A stretch of DNA of 64,000 nt from Augochlora pura (GCF_028453695.1 NC_135781.1:31371640-31435639), one strand, 5' to 3'; positions 22,991 to 34,885 are shown, counted from the first letter of the stretch. The notes: a model not told the origin generated them from the sequence alone. Numbers and translations are program-made.

Positions 22991-23309
22991 CCTACACACA
23001 GTTATCATCATTATTTACTCTTTAATTACAAAAATCTTCTTAACCGCAATCCCAACACATAATTTCACGTTTAAAAATCCATACCATCTTTGACAAGAAT
23101 TTAAAAAATTATTAACTGTGATTACAACAATATAACTAATATTTATAGAACAATTTAAAAATTTCCAACTAAAAAGTACATAAATCTAGAAAAATTACAA
23201 TATTAATATATAAAAATACATATCGTCTTTCCCATAACAAAGCAAGCTACCATCCACGTAAAAATAAATTATGTTAACGCATCGTGCGATCAAACAAGCA
23301 ATAATTAAA
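22991..23309. other. AT-rich noncoding stretch
   Basis: AT-rich unique sequence leading up to the left end of the inverted duplicate visible in this window. Nothing recognised. Confidence 0.55.
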
Positions 23310-24576
23310 CGTAAGCATCAGCGATCCGTCGACCCAGATTCTCAATAAAATCGTCGGAAGTACGGCATTCGAAACTTCGCGACACGGCGATCGCGGAGCG
23401 TGCGTCGCGTCGTTTGGATGACGAAGTACAAATTAATATTTCCATTAGTAATTAATGGTAGAAAAGCGAAGAAAACTTGGAACGAAGCGGCCCGTCTTTT
23501 GTTACGAATGCAATTAAGGCTTTCATTAAGACTTTGTATCTACATCGCGCCCCCTCCCCTCCTCCCCCACGGCGCGCCGAAGAAACGCGAAACTTCCCGT
23601 AGAAATTATGATTAATATGTAAGGAGTGACACGAAAGTCTTCCTCACTCCCCCCCCTCTCTCTCTCTAACTCTGTCTCTCCATGAATTAATCACATCCGT
23701 CATCCCGAGAGTTTCCGCCGTGATATTCTTCGGTGTACCGAGTAATTCCGGATTGTCTAAACTGGAAAAATGCAAAACGACAACCGCCCGCCGTTGATTT
23801 ATTCTCTAGCGTGGACTGCGTCTATTATCTTCCGCGCCGTTGTTCTTTGTCTTTCGGATAGGGTCGTCGACTCTGAAAATTTTATAATATTATGAACGGA
23901 AAAATAAAATTTATAAAAAATTATAAATTTTTAAAATTATTTTTAATTTCGCAAGTTACACGATTGAGAAGCACCCTAGGATGAAAATCTTATATAATTA
24001 TAATACTGTTATTTGTGAAAACGAGGACCAAGGAATTTAATCGCCGAGACAAATAATCGGCGAGGAATTAAATCCTCGGTTGACAAGCAGCGCGGAAACT
24101 TTTATTCGTTTGCGTGAACCAAAGCTGCGCGGTCGGTGAACGGGTTGGCGAAGTTTCGAATCGTCTCGCCCGAATATCGCGGCCCGGTTCCACCGTGTAC
24201 TTTGCCCCGGCGACCGTGGCGATCCGAATCCATTTCTGAAAATGGAACAAGGGTCGTGGATGCGGGGCGGTTGTAGCCGGTAGCCGGCTCGCAACCGGCG
24301 AAACTGGCTGGAAACGGCGGTGGCATCGAATTTGCGGGGGCGCGGCCCGCATCGCAACCCACGGCGTTCGTTGCGTGTTGACTTCCCGCGGTGTACTGCA
24401 TCGACCCACGGGCTATTTAATGGCGGACCCGCCTCGACGAATGTCGATGACGACGGATCGTTATGGCTGCTTGCTCGCGATCGTTATGGCTGCTTGCGAT
24501 CGTCGCGATGTTGCGAGTTGGAAGAATTGTTTTAAACCCTTTGGCGTGCTTGGATGATAGATAGAGTCCGGATGGA
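23310..24576 (+). repeat. Left arm of 1267-bp near-perfect inverted duplication
   Basis: The reverse complement of 62734-64000 matches this segment end to end with no net indel: 23310 pairs with 64000 and 24576 with 62734. The one difference I found is T at 24444 against the complement C at 62866. It contains a C8 plus (CT)n tract, an AT-rich island and a CpG-rich end with tandem GGCTGCTTGC(T)CGCGATCGTTAT-like units. Its short frames are duplicated identically, but none is recognisable as a gene. The true left limit of the duplication may lie further left, since the partner is cut by the window edge. Confidence 0.95.
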
Positions 24577-24587
24577 AATTCGTGGTA

Positions 24588-24755
24588 TTAACCCTTTGTA
24601 CTTGAAAACATTTTAACTGTAAATCTGAAATAATATTACTAGTATTAATAGTATTTCCATATTAAGCGACGAATTGCATTTTATATACCAAATTGCATTT
24701 TGTATACGAAATTAACTCTTATGACTCATAGTAGCAGTTTCATTTCTAACATTTT
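24588..24755 (+). mobile_element. TTAA-flanked MITE, left-end fragment
   Basis: Begins TTAA-CCCTTTGTACTTG, then ATTTTAACTGTAAATCTGAA, and shares a further block (TTGTATACGAAATTAACTCTTATGA) with the complete element at 62326. No right terminus is found, so it is truncated. It starts 12 bp from the end of the inverted-duplicate match. Confidence 0.7.
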
Positions 24756-24806
24756 TTCTAAAATTAATCTTTGTTGCTATTGACATTATTTTGAAAGGTG
24801 AAAAAA

Positions 24807-25225
24807 ATTGGCAGTTGATCTTCTACCATTAAAAAATGTAAAAATTATACATTGGAAAATCAAAAATTGCAGATTGAAATATACTATAAAATTAAATTAT
24901 GCTCGGAAGAATTGACAGTGGATATTTTACCATTGAAAGTTGAAAAATTAAAAACTTCAAGTGTCCCATAAAATCGCATTATTCTTATAAAAATTGACAG
25001 CTGATTTTCTACCATTAAAAATTGAAAAATTGCATATTGAAAATTCAAAAATTTTAAACTTGAAGTGCCCTATAAAATCACGTTATTTTTAAAAAAATTG
25101 TCATCTGATCTTCCATAATTAAAAACTAAAAACTTACACGTTGAAGAATCATAACCTAAAAAATTAAACTGCCCGATAAAATCAGCCTACTCCCAGAAAA
25201 ATCGCAGACAGACATTCCACCATTA
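24807..25225 (+). repeat. 104-bp tandem repeat, about four units
   Basis: Phrase ATTGACAGTTGATCTTCTACC-like starts at 24807, 24911, 24993, 25097 and 25201: spacing 104, 82, 104, 104. The 82-bp unit has lost part of the AAAATTGAAAAATT block. AT-rich, diverged. Confidence 0.85.
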
Positions 25226-25741
25226 AACTATACACATCCTATAGAAAGCCCGCACATCCTCTAAAATTTTACAACGACCATGGTTCCCATGACAGCCATC
25301 AGTTTGACCGATAGCGTCCACCGAGCACCACGGAAAAATAACAAGAGAGAAAATCCGCGTTCCTTTACAACCAACGATTTCATACCGTACTATAATTTTC
25401 CCGGCGAATAGGGGTACATTCTGTATGGTAATGAAAATACTCGGCAACGGGAACGGCACGAATAAAACAGAACGGGACGACGGGATTTCTCAAAAATGCT
25501 TCCGAGTCCCGAAGTTTTCCGTGGATCGCGCGGCCGGAAACAGGAAATATACATGGAGTTGGGCGTAGCCTCCGCTGCGGGGCCAGGCCAGAGATTCCTG
25601 TTTAATAAATCCAGAAAGGATAAGAAGACGAGGCAAATTTCGTTAGGTTCGCGTCGAACGAACGCCGTTCGAGCTCATGCAAAATCCACGAAATCTGTTG
25701 CCGCTGCGACGAACCCCCGTCGCGCTCGACCATTCCACGGA
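25226..25741. other. Noncoding stretch
   Basis: Balanced composition, no recognised feature. The frame at 25496-25771 runs into the next tandem array. Confidence 0.55.
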
Positions 25742-26040
25742 ATTATTAGGTTGGTAGGAAGAGAAAAATAATATCTTTAAATCGACAATTATTTGGTTGG
25801 TAGGAGAAGAAAAATAATATCTTCAAATCGACAATTATTTGGTTGGTAAGAAAAGAGAAATAATATCTTCAAATCGATAATTATTAGGTTGGTAGAAGAA
25901 GAAAAATAATATCTTTAAATCGACAATTATTATTTTGGCAGGAAAAGAAAAATAATATCTTTAAATCGACAATTATTATTTTGGCAGGAAAAGAAAAATA
26001 ATATCTTTAAATCGACAATTATTAAGTTGGTAGGAAAATA
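25742..26040 (+). repeat. 46-bp minisatellite, about 6.5 units
   Basis: GGTTGG (or its variant) recurs at 25749, 25795, 25841, 25887, 25933, 25979 and 26025, exactly every 46 bp. Each unit continues AGGAAAAGAAAAATAATATC and ends AAATCGACAATTATT. The units are highly alike, so the array is young or homogenised. Confidence 0.97.
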
Positions 26041-26990
26041 ATGTTGGTTTCCAAACTATATCTTTAAATCGACGTATCACAAATCGTAATAAGTTTCTTT
26101 TTAATCAAAATAAGGTCGATTAAAAACTACACGTTTCAGCCAATAAATTGACAGTTTGTTAATTCCAGTAGCGTAAAATTCTGTTGTTACGAAATTGATA
26201 ATTGCTAAATGGCATTGGAAGGAAACAGAGTAAAGTGAATTGTTATCCGAAAAAATGAGTCGAAATTCAAAAATTCGAAAACATTAATTTCTTACCAATT
26301 TAATACTGTCACCTGAAAGCGAAAAAATTATCGGAAGCGAAAGATGGCCGTCGCCGACAGGTACCTGTCGACTGTACCTGTCTTTTTGCTCGCTACACGA
26401 TTTAATTGCTCTCTCGGCCGATTTTTATTCGCGCGGATTAATTCTGCTCTCGATACGATCGTCTTGATACCGAACCGCTTTCCCCCCCTCTCTCTCTCTC
26501 TGTCTCTTCGTGGTTTTAAAGTCCTCGCTCGGAAAGCAATTTCGTTCGTCCGCGAGAAAATGAGAGAGCCGAGTTTTTTGGAAAAAACGAAATTGCTTTC
26601 GGAGCCCGGTGAACAGCTTAACAGACACCGTGAAAAATATTTAGAGACGCGGCTCCGCGACGGCGCCATGGTGTCCCCGCTCTAATTGAATCATGTCGAA
26701 GCGGAGAAAGTAAGAAATTAGATCAAATTCAACTGAATTTAACCCCTTCCTGTGTAATACTCTCTTCGCAGTTGGGATGAGTAAATGTTTAATGGAATTA
26801 TTTGTAGTAATAAGTTGGAAAATAAAAAGAAGACAGTGTAGATTATCAAACATTTAATACAATTATTTATAGCAATAATATATTGTAGTTAAATGTCTAA
26901 ATATTGCGGAAGGATTTATCATCAATTTTAGCTGATGCAGGGTAGTATAGTACTATTAATACTAGATTTATGGAGCAATAAAATAAACTG
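26041..26990. other. Noncoding stretch
   Basis: AT-rich with a GC-richer centre (26340-26690) containing a short (CT)n. Frames overlap on both strands; no domain seen. TTAACCCCTTCCTG at about 26739 may be a single end of a TTAA-type element. Confidence 0.5.
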
Positions 26991-27500
26991 TTCTCTATCA
27001 GTTTATTAACGTAATAATAATGCATTTTGGCAGATTTGTTTAATATATGCCAAATGTATATTTACAACGCTATTGATCTAAATTAAAAAATCTCAACCCC
27101 CTTAAGCTTTTGCGTGAGGCAATTTCATAACTTCCAGGAAGGTGGAACAAAAAATTACAAACAATGATTCATATTATTATAAAAGTAACAATAACGCGTT
27201 TCAACAAAATTCAATACCCCGGAAATGTATATTTGCGATGCCGCCAGTCTAAATTAAAAAATTGCATCCCTTATTAAGCTTCTTCGCAAAGTAATTTAAT
27301 AATTCCCAGGAAGGTGGAACAACAATGATTAATATTATTTATAAAATCAACAATAACGCACTTTAACAAATTTATTCGATACCCTAAAAATATATATTTA
27401 CCATGCTGCTGATCTAAATTAAAAAATCGCAACCCCCATTAACCCTCTGCGCAAGACGATTTAATAATTCATAATTCCCAATAAGGTAAAACAAGCTAAT
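26991..27500 (+). repeat. 165-171 bp tandem repeat, three units
   Basis: CTAAATTAAAAAAT recurs at 27078, 27249 and 27414. Each is preceded by a TATATTTACNATGC-like phrase and followed by a CAACCCCC..TTAAGCTT block and AATTCCCAGGAAGGTGGAACAA. Identity by eye is about 75-80%. Confidence 0.85.
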
Positions 27501-28262
27501 AAACAAAAAAGATTAAAAATCGTATAATCCAGCACGGAAACATTGAATTAATATCGCGGAGCCGATTTCCGCGATAAGGTGTAGCTTATAAAAATCTGCT
27601 CGGACGAGACTCTGTTGCGCGGAAACCAGCTTCGGTAGCAGCAGCAGCAGCTAAAGAAGAAATTAAGACTTCCGGAAGGCAATCTCCGCGCCCGGGCGGA
27701 GAGCTATCGCGATGATCATTAATTGGAAGCCACGGTCAATTTTAAATCTAACGGCGCGAGGTTGTTTGCACTCGGCACCCGGAATAAGTGCTCCTTTAAT
27801 CCGAGAACGGATTTCGTTCGGGTTCGCCGAACAGCGCCCCTCTACCCGAAAAACCCTTGCGAAACCCGTGATTATCTCGCGCCGATTAAGGCGCGATTTT
27901 AATTTATCCGACAGTTCACGGGCTCGCACTTCCGTCCTGGCCCCGATGGCAATTTCCACTCGAGCTCCCCCGTGATATCCAACGCCGAAGTCAACGCCGC
28001 CGACGCGTTTTTCTTCCGCTGGAAATTCTTTGGCGAAAGTCCCGGAGATTGGATCGCGATAAGTCGGGTTATGTCAGGTGAACGAGAACGCGTCACCGGA
28101 TCGTCTCGATCGCGTTAAATCTTCCCTCGAATTAAACGGCGCATCGAATTGTTGTGATCAAGTGCTGGGATTTACCTCGGAGGTGTAGGATTGTAGGAAA
28201 GAAAGAGTTAAAGAGTAGGAAAACTACATGTATTGGACGCTCACCTTAAAAAACTGAAAATA
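27501..28262. other. Noncoding stretch
   Basis: CpG-rich unique DNA with a short CAG run near 27640. Overlapping frames on both strands show no family signature. Confidence 0.55.
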
Positions 28263-28700
28263 TTAGGGTGTCCAATAAATTTCTTCCCTTTTTTTGATGC
28301 GAAATGAATACACGATATTTGTTGTTTATGGTGGATTTATTATGTTATATAGGAACCGTTCTGTTCTATACCCTTCTTCTATCTCTCAAGAAGCCTCGTT
28401 ATTTTCCAAAATTGCAATCTTTCCAAAATTGTTGTTTTTATTTCGCTTATGGATTTGAAAGATCTCCCATCAATTTTTCGACCGGTAAAAAAAGGTACTT
28501 AACAAATGGACAAAATCCAGCACATGATCCAGCACCGTGCAGACACTGATAAAAATACTATCGAAATCGCGGGACAACTTTTAACTTCAACGAAATCCCG
28601 GTTTCATCAAAAAAGGATTACACAGCAGCTGGGGAAAACATTTCACCGCTGCCGACATTTAAACGGTTATAACTCCGTCAAAAGCAATTTCACATGAACA
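28263..28700 (+). mobile_element. Possible mariner-like remnant
   Basis: TTAGGGTGTCCAATAAATTT at 28263 looks like a mariner-type terminus, and the following about 430 bp is distinct from its surroundings. No right terminus and no transposase motif are visible, so this is a weak call. Confidence 0.3.
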
Positions 28701-28949
28701 AACGCGGCGGTCTCATTTCGAAGCTAACTGTCTCTCCGGTGCCGCGCGAGCCGTCATTTATTTTTCGGAAACATATTTTTTTCGTACGACGCGGTGAATT
28801 AAAAGCCGAGGACACGTTTCTCTATCCCCGCCGCAAACAAGCTGCGAAACGACCGATGAAAAATCGCGAATCCTAGTCGGTTGTCGGTTTTGTTTGTTCT
28901 TCAATCGAGAAGGAAAAATGGTGATTGGATATGTTTGACATCGGATGCG
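28701..28949. other. Noncoding stretch
   Basis: Unique sequence with no recognised feature. Confidence 0.5.
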
Positions 28950-29340
28950 TCGTATGCGGCGCGAATGCGGCGATTGTGACGCGAGTGCGGCGATTGTGAC
29001 GCGAATACGTTGCGAATGCGGCGATTGTGACGCGAATACGTTGCGATTGTGACGCGAATACGTTGCGAATGCGACGCGAATGCGGCGATTGTGACGCGAA
29101 TACGTCGCGAATACGTCGCGAATACGTTGCGAATGCGTCGCGAATACGTCGCGAATACGGCGATTGTGACGCGAATGCGGCGAATACGTGGCGAATTACG
29201 GCGCGAATACGTCGCGAATACGGCGATTGTGCCGCGAATGCGGCACAAACGCGTTGCGAATGCGACGCAAACACGTCGCGACTGCGGCGGCCCTGTCGCG
29301 AATGCGGCGATTACGTCGCAAATACGGCAGCTTTGTCGCG
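28950..29340 (+). repeat. 11-bp CpG-rich minisatellite
   Basis: Units GCGAATACGTC, GCGAATACGTT, GCGAATGCGTC, with GGCGATTGTGAC interruptions. In 29101-29160 the spacing is exactly 11 bp for six units. An 11-bp unit cycles through all reading frames and this one has no stop on either strand, so long frames (up to 133 codons) arise in several frames at once. Each unit carries two to three CpG. Confidence 0.95.
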
Positions 29341-29688
29341 TATAACAGCAGCGAAGCTACGACAGTCGAAGCTCGAAGCTCGAAGCAGACGGTAGCCGAA
29401 CGAAATTAAGCAACTGACACAGTTTTCCATCGGATAAGAGGCCGGACAATGGACAATCCATTCCGTCTCTCCTCCCTCGTTCCTGGAACACCGTTTATCA
29501 CTGTATCGCCGGATACATCTGGCTTTCGTTATCTCCTCCAGCGAAATAAAAGGAATCTTCGGCGGAGGGCTCGCAACCTCGCCGAAAAAAAAGGAAAAAA
29601 CAAAGGGCCTGGAGCGCGGAGAGCGACGCGGGGAACCGGGGGAAGAAAGAGCCTCAAGCAGGGGAACACGAGCGAGGAAGGGGCGGCC

Positions 29689-29741
<53 letters not shown>

Positions 29742-30475
29742 GATTCGAACGAAAGAGATCTCTTCTGGAATAGAACGAATCAAGCCGAGTGGAATGTCTA
29801 CCCCTTCGAAAACGGTAAACGATTCATGAAGGAGGATCGTGAGCCGCCTGGAAATCTCTTTAAACCTGTTTCATTCATTTTTTTGTTCCTTTCCTCCGCG
29901 CCAACTGGATGACCACTCGTTCCTTTTTGAACGAGTTAATAAAATTATCGTGCTACGGGCACACGCTGACGTTTTCCAAGCTGCTGAAGCTCCTCGCGCT
30001 TCCTTTCGAGTTTACTCCTCTTATTCGGCGTGCGCGCGCGCGGGGGGGAGCCGGTCTTTTTGACGGGATCGCGCGGATAAGATGCACGCCGTGAGATACG
30101 ACGCCCGATGCTGTTCTCCCGGGCGGTGTGCTATTCGTGTATGAATAAAATTCCACTTAGTTTCGAGCACTGTAGCGCTCTCTACCGTTGATAACACCGT
30201 TTCGCCTTTTTGATTCATCGTTGTTGCCACGCCGCGTCACATTCACGGACAAGCGTTTCCTTTCGCCTGATTTATTTCCGGTATAATTTCCCCGTTTTTC
30301 GGTTCCACGGCGAAAATTGCTGGAACGTGTAGGCTGGATGTATGTTTACGGCGTCGGATGGCGTTTGGTAATTAATGCTCTTTGCTTTGGACGGGTGGAA
30401 AATATTTTTTGGAATTTACTGTGTTCATTGTATGCGATTTTTAACGCGTAATGGTGTAATGTAAATAATGTAAGT
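29341..30475. other. Noncoding stretch with GA microsatellite
   Basis: CpG-rich with a short GAAGCTC triplication at about 29365-29385. No gene recognised. Confidence 0.55.
29689..29740. repeat. (GA)n microsatellite
   Basis: About 25 GA units with two AAA interruptions. Confidence 0.97.
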
Positions 30476-30499
30476 GGAATTTTTTTATATAACATGTAA

Positions 30500-30640
30500 T
30501 GGTACATATAATAAAAATAATATATATATATAGTATATGTAATATATGTTGGTATATAGTATATGTAATATATGTTGGTATATAGTAATATATCATATAT
30601 CAAGGGTATATAATGGCACATACAATATAAATAAATAATA
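30500..30640 (+). repeat. AT-rich tandem repeat, about 27-bp unit
   Basis: TATATAGTATATGTAATATATGTTGG occurs twice in succession, with partial copies on both sides. Confidence 0.8.
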
Positions 30641-32265
30641 TACATATAAATTGAATATTTATTTACCGTAAAAAATATATAAGACTTCGGAATGTCAAAT
30701 GATTTTTCGATAAAATGCTTTCACATATTATTATCTCATGATAAATTGAGGAGAATATTAAAATGTAAAATAATGCGTACATTTACTCTCTTATTATTAA
30801 AAAAAAACCACTCGAAAATAAGAATGTAGGTCAAAGAATTTTATTTTTTCACTGTTTAATGACCGCTGTAAATGCATGAAAATATTTGTGCGCATTCATT
30901 TTCGGAACGGCTTTTAACGCGGTAGAACAGCCGCGGATTTTGTTTATTACTTTAATGGGCTGTATTGTATGCACCTGTTAACATGTTGATGGTCATCGTG
31001 GTCATCCGCAATCGTCACCTGCGTTTTCCGTGCCGTACTCGCGACCGCGAATGACGGCGCGACCGAATATGTTAAAATGTCTGCAGCGCATAACTGCCAT
31101 CCGATGGGATACCTTTAGTAGCATAAATATATGAATAAATAAATTGAAGTGTGAAATGAAACTTTGACGATTTTTACATCCGCGAATTTTTAAAACAAAC
31201 TTTTATGTTACACAGTTATGTTTATAAATTTAAAAAAATTGCTAATCGCTCGGTACGAATATTTACCTAATTTTTGCACCAACTATAGCAAGCAAAAAAA
31301 TGCGTAAACATTAATTTCTCTTTTAAATGAATTTATCGAGTCGACGGAATATAATAGCGTTCCTACCGCTTAATTAATATTAATATTAAATGGTCAATTT
31401 TCTATGTTTCATAAATATATAAAATTCTTCCGTTAATATTATATTCACTTTATGAACAATATATTTCAGCGATAGATTCCATATTATTCTCACAAAGTTT
31501 AATACTGTTATAATTGAATATTAAAGATAATAATGCTCATTTTGATCGGAAAAGGTATGCGATATAATGTTAAAAATCTCTCAATTAGAGCATTTCCCGT
31601 CGGACATCGCTACCTGGAAAATATAGTCGGAGATCAAACGATCAGTCGCACGCATTCCCCGCCGTTCAATATTTACTCACCGGCACGGGGGAATAAAGTA
31701 TTTCTCGAGCTGTTCATCTTCGCTGCCGAGCGTAATTATCACGATAATGCACACAGACCGGGGTCGCTCGCTGCCCGCCTTTTAGTGATTTATCAACGGT
31801 CGAGTAGCGCCGCCGAGCATCCGGCACACGAATTCAATGATTTCCCTGTGAACAACTCTTCTGTCCATCGAGCTCCTCTCTATCGTCCCTCCACCCCCCC
31901 CCCTCTTTTTCCCGCGCCCTTGTTTAGGGAACTTCTACTCTCTATTTTGCTATTTGCGTTCGTTTCACTTCGTTTCGCCCCTCTCGTTTCTGCTCCATCG
32001 CGGCTGTTTGTTCAATTTGACCGTTGCCGCCCGCGGCGCGCTGCATTTTTCAATTTTGCTGCTGATGGACTGCGCTCCGTCCCTCGGCAAACATCTTCGT
32101 ACGAGTCATTTTCAAGCTTTGGACCATGGTCTGGTAAAAATTAAAAATTAATTTATTTAGAATTAACAGAGCAAGAGTCGATTGCTCTCTGTAATATACA
32201 AACGCCGAATTTTCGTCAATTTGCAATTGATAATTATTCGCGAAACAATAAATTTTCGTCACGCG
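30641..32265. other. Noncoding stretch
   Basis: AT-rich to 31530, then CpG-rich. The second part contains a 203-codon + strand frame (31533-32144), the longest outside tandem repeats. It starts in AT-rich DNA, has no recognisable domain, and its right half is S/P/R/F-rich as expected of stop-poor sequence. Not called as a gene. Confidence 0.5.
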
Positions 32266-32268
32266 GAC

Positions 32269-32440
32269 GAGATATAGCAAATATAAGAAAATATAAGGAA
32301 TATAGCAAATATAAGAAAATATAACGAATATAGCAAATATAAGAAAATATAACGAATATAGCAAATATAACAAAATATAACGAATATAGCAAATATAACA
32401 AAATATAACGAATATAGCAAATATAACAAACTATAACGAA
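32269..32440 (+). repeat. 28-bp minisatellite, six units
   Basis: TATAGCAAATATAA recurs at 32273, 32301, 32329, 32357, 32385 and 32413, exactly every 28 bp. Unit differences are limited to G/C at one position and a few others. Confidence 0.97.
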
Positions 32441-32651
32441 AGGGTGAAAACGCCGCGTCGTTTAAACGAACGATCTCCGTTACACCGATTAAACGTACAA
32501 TCCCTCGGACGCGCGAATAAGAAAGTAATATAATCTCCCTTTATCGGAACGCGATATTAAGCGTCCAGACAATGTTCCGTGTCGTCGACGGTGCTCCACG
32601 TAGACTGCGACGAGAGTCGTAAATCGACGCGGGGCCGGGGATGGAGAAGCT

Positions 32652-32668
32652 GGGGGGGGGGGGGGGGG
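32652..32668. repeat. Poly-G tract, 17 bases
   Basis: Uninterrupted G17. Confidence 0.95.
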
Positions 32669-33808
32669 AGAGGGTAGGCGAGCCCTCCTCGAGAGGAGGC
32701 GGTTGTAATTAATGAACCTCTCGCAGGGGATGACGGCGTTATTGCCATAAGCAAGGGGGTACGAATCAGAGCAAAAGAGTTAATTCCCCGTAAAGTTGCC
32801 GCCGCCGACGCCGCGCCCGCGCGCGCAACGCCGGAATGGTTCACTGGCCTTTAGGCGAGGGAGAAAAGTGGTCGTTGACGGGAGCGTTAATAAAAAAAAA
32901 TATAAGTTTCGAACGCGCGGCTATTTAAAAATCAACCACGCTAGCCGTCCGTCAAAAATGTCGGCCACGCGGAATCTTTAGATTCGTCGGCGAACGAAAT
33001 TCTGCGTTGGACGCGGAAATTTGCGTTTCTTCGCCGCGGAACAACAATGCTTTTTTTTTCAGCAGAAACGCAATTGCGGCGAGTTAACTATGTAATTTTC
33101 CGTAGAGGTTATGTGCGGAAAATGTGCAAAATGTTGGCGAACATTTTTCCAACGATTTGAAAAGTACGCGCTCGCTTTTGTTCCGTGTAAAATCATTATT
33201 GTTAAATTCTAGTTATTATATAGTATTGTATTAGTTGTGAAGCTACTGTTTAATTTATAGAATTAATTAATCCGTTTTCAAGAAAGTATTTCTGATTATG
33301 TAAACATGTCTCTTTATGCCGACACTGTACATCATAATTAATGTTATAACAATTTTTGCAAAGCCTTAAATATTATTTCTTAAATCTTGTACGTACAATA
33401 ACAATATCCACGATATTTCAAGTCGACTCAACTATATTTTACACATCTTTTTCCTCGAATCGACGTAAAAATATATAAACAATATTAAAACAGAAATAGA
33501 AATGGCTTAAAAATTCATTAAAATCGTACCGATTGTTTCTAAGATAAAATTCGACATCGACGAATGTACAATAAATTTTAAACATTTTTTTCTCGCACAG
33601 GAGCTTCCGCGAAGCCGCCATATTGGCAAGTAACGATCCCCGTTAGCTTCGCAAAAGCACCGTCCACCCGGCTCGAAACCGATTAATCAGACTTTTATCA
33701 TTCGCGGAAAATAAACCGGCAAAACGGCGCACAATGGCGGCCGTAAAAAATGTTATTCGCCGAAGAAACGGCCCTACGATCGCGGCCAATAAAATACCGA
33801 AATTGTAG

Positions 33809-33824
33809 CCCCCCCCCCCCCCCC
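33809..33824. repeat. Poly-C tract, 16 bases
   Basis: Uninterrupted C16. Confidence 0.95.
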
Positions 33825-34554
33825 TCCCACCGCGCCCCTCGCGTCCCGCCGGCGCGCCATTATTTTTCTTGGCCGTTCTGGGGGAGGGGGTGGGGGGCTA
33901 GAGAGAGAGAGAGCAAATCAGCGGCCGGCCGCGGGCTATCCATCAACGCTAACGATTCCGCCTATAGTTTTAACCACAAAGAACCCACCTAAATCACTTC
34001 CATCGAACGCGGGGAGTACCGTCGACCGATTAGCATTCACGCGAGTCGAGTTCGCCGGTCGCGTGACTGCCGCGAACGATGATCTTTGGATCGAGACTCG
34101 ACGCGAAGGGTTGTAAGCGAAATCTTAATATCTCTTTTATTGGAAATTTCTAATATTGGAAATGGGGTGGAAGCACAAGTGCGTAGAGAACTATGATGTC
34201 GCGACGTGTGGATTTCGACACGCGTGATTGGGAAATTATGATTGGTTAGCGATTTTTTTCTGTTTCATGGCGAAGGTGGTTCTTTTTAGTGTAGTTTGTC
34301 TTTGCGTTAGGATGTCTCGCGTTTGCGCACAGTTTCGTAATGCTGGCGATTAATAATAAATGGAGATTCTAGGGTTTCAACTCTTTCTTTCTTGCTATTT
34401 TACAGTTCTGAATTAAATCTCAACACTTAATTATAATAATTCGATCCACCGTTTAATCCGAGTGACGATTTAACGCGATCGAGACGACGCGATGCGCGCT
34501 GCGCAGTTTTGCAACATGGCCGACCAATAGATGCAGACGAGAGCGGTGACGAAG

Positions 34555-34659
34555 ACTGCCGTCGACCAATAGCGATCTTCAGCTGTGTCAGTGGGGGCAG
34601 CCGGTAGGAGGGGGAATATCTAACACGCAAAGGTGCCTTCTTGTCGCGTCGGGACTATA
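34555..34659. mobile_element. Family B foldback element, partial copy
   Basis: Ends with GTCGCGTCGGGACTATA, matching the right terminus of the complete element at 47273-47425. It shares GAGGGGGAA, CAAAGGTGC and TTCTTGTCGCG with it, and an internal CGACCAAT block. The left arm is missing or unrecognisable. Confidence 0.65.
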
Positions 34660-34706
34660 TCTACAGTACCGTAATCTTACATTATAGCATTTTCTCTCAA
34701 CGATAT

Positions 34707-34885
34707 TTAACCCTTTGCGGTCGCATGGCGACTCTCAGGCGCCACTAAAAATTATCGTGCCACGTTTTAAAATAATCTTTATCAAATTTACTAATATTTA
34801 AAATATTGTTAAGAGCTATTATCTGTTATACAAGTCATAAAATTCAATTTTATAATGAATAAAATGCTTCACGGCAAGGGGTTAA
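34707..34885 (-). mobile_element. TTAA-flanked MITE, complete copy (179 bp)
   Basis: TTAA at both ends; termini CCCTTTGCGGTCG and, read inward from the right, CCCCTTGCCGTGA. The left part contains GACTCTCAGGCGCCACT, corresponding to the GAGGCACCACT block of its relatives. TTAA target duplication with CCCTT termini is the signature of piggyBac-superfamily mobilisation (inference). No coding capacity. Confidence 0.75.

Larger units (their letters stand above)
32441..34554. other. Noncoding stretch
   Basis: CpG-rich to 33150, AT-rich to 33600, then CpG-rich. It contains the two homopolymers listed separately. A good but unpaired acceptor-like site, CTTTTTTTTTCAG|CAG, lies at about 33050-33065 on the + strand; I see no donor that would make an exon. 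Confidence 0.5.

Noticed and set aside
24037..24535. Overlapping 99-113 codon frames conserved in both arms of the inverted duplicate
   Set aside because: Identity between arms reflects DNA-level duplication, not selection on protein; several frames overlap on both strands and none has a domain.
25742..26040. TTAGGTTGGTAGG as a mariner terminus
   Set aside because: It recurs every 46 bp as part of a tandem unit, with no inverted partner.
26290..26340. CAG|GTGACA on the - strand as a recursive site
   Set aside because: The acceptor side is moderate but GTGACA is a poor donor, and the strand disagrees with the two good sites.
28873..29409. Arginine-rich frames of 98-133 codons on both strands
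   Set aside because: An 11-bp CpG-rich repeat without stop codons opens several frames on both strands simultaneously.
31533..32144. 203-codon + strand frame
   Set aside because: No recognisable domain, low-complexity S/P/R/F-rich second half in stop-poor GC-rich DNA, start in AT-rich DNA, no splice context.
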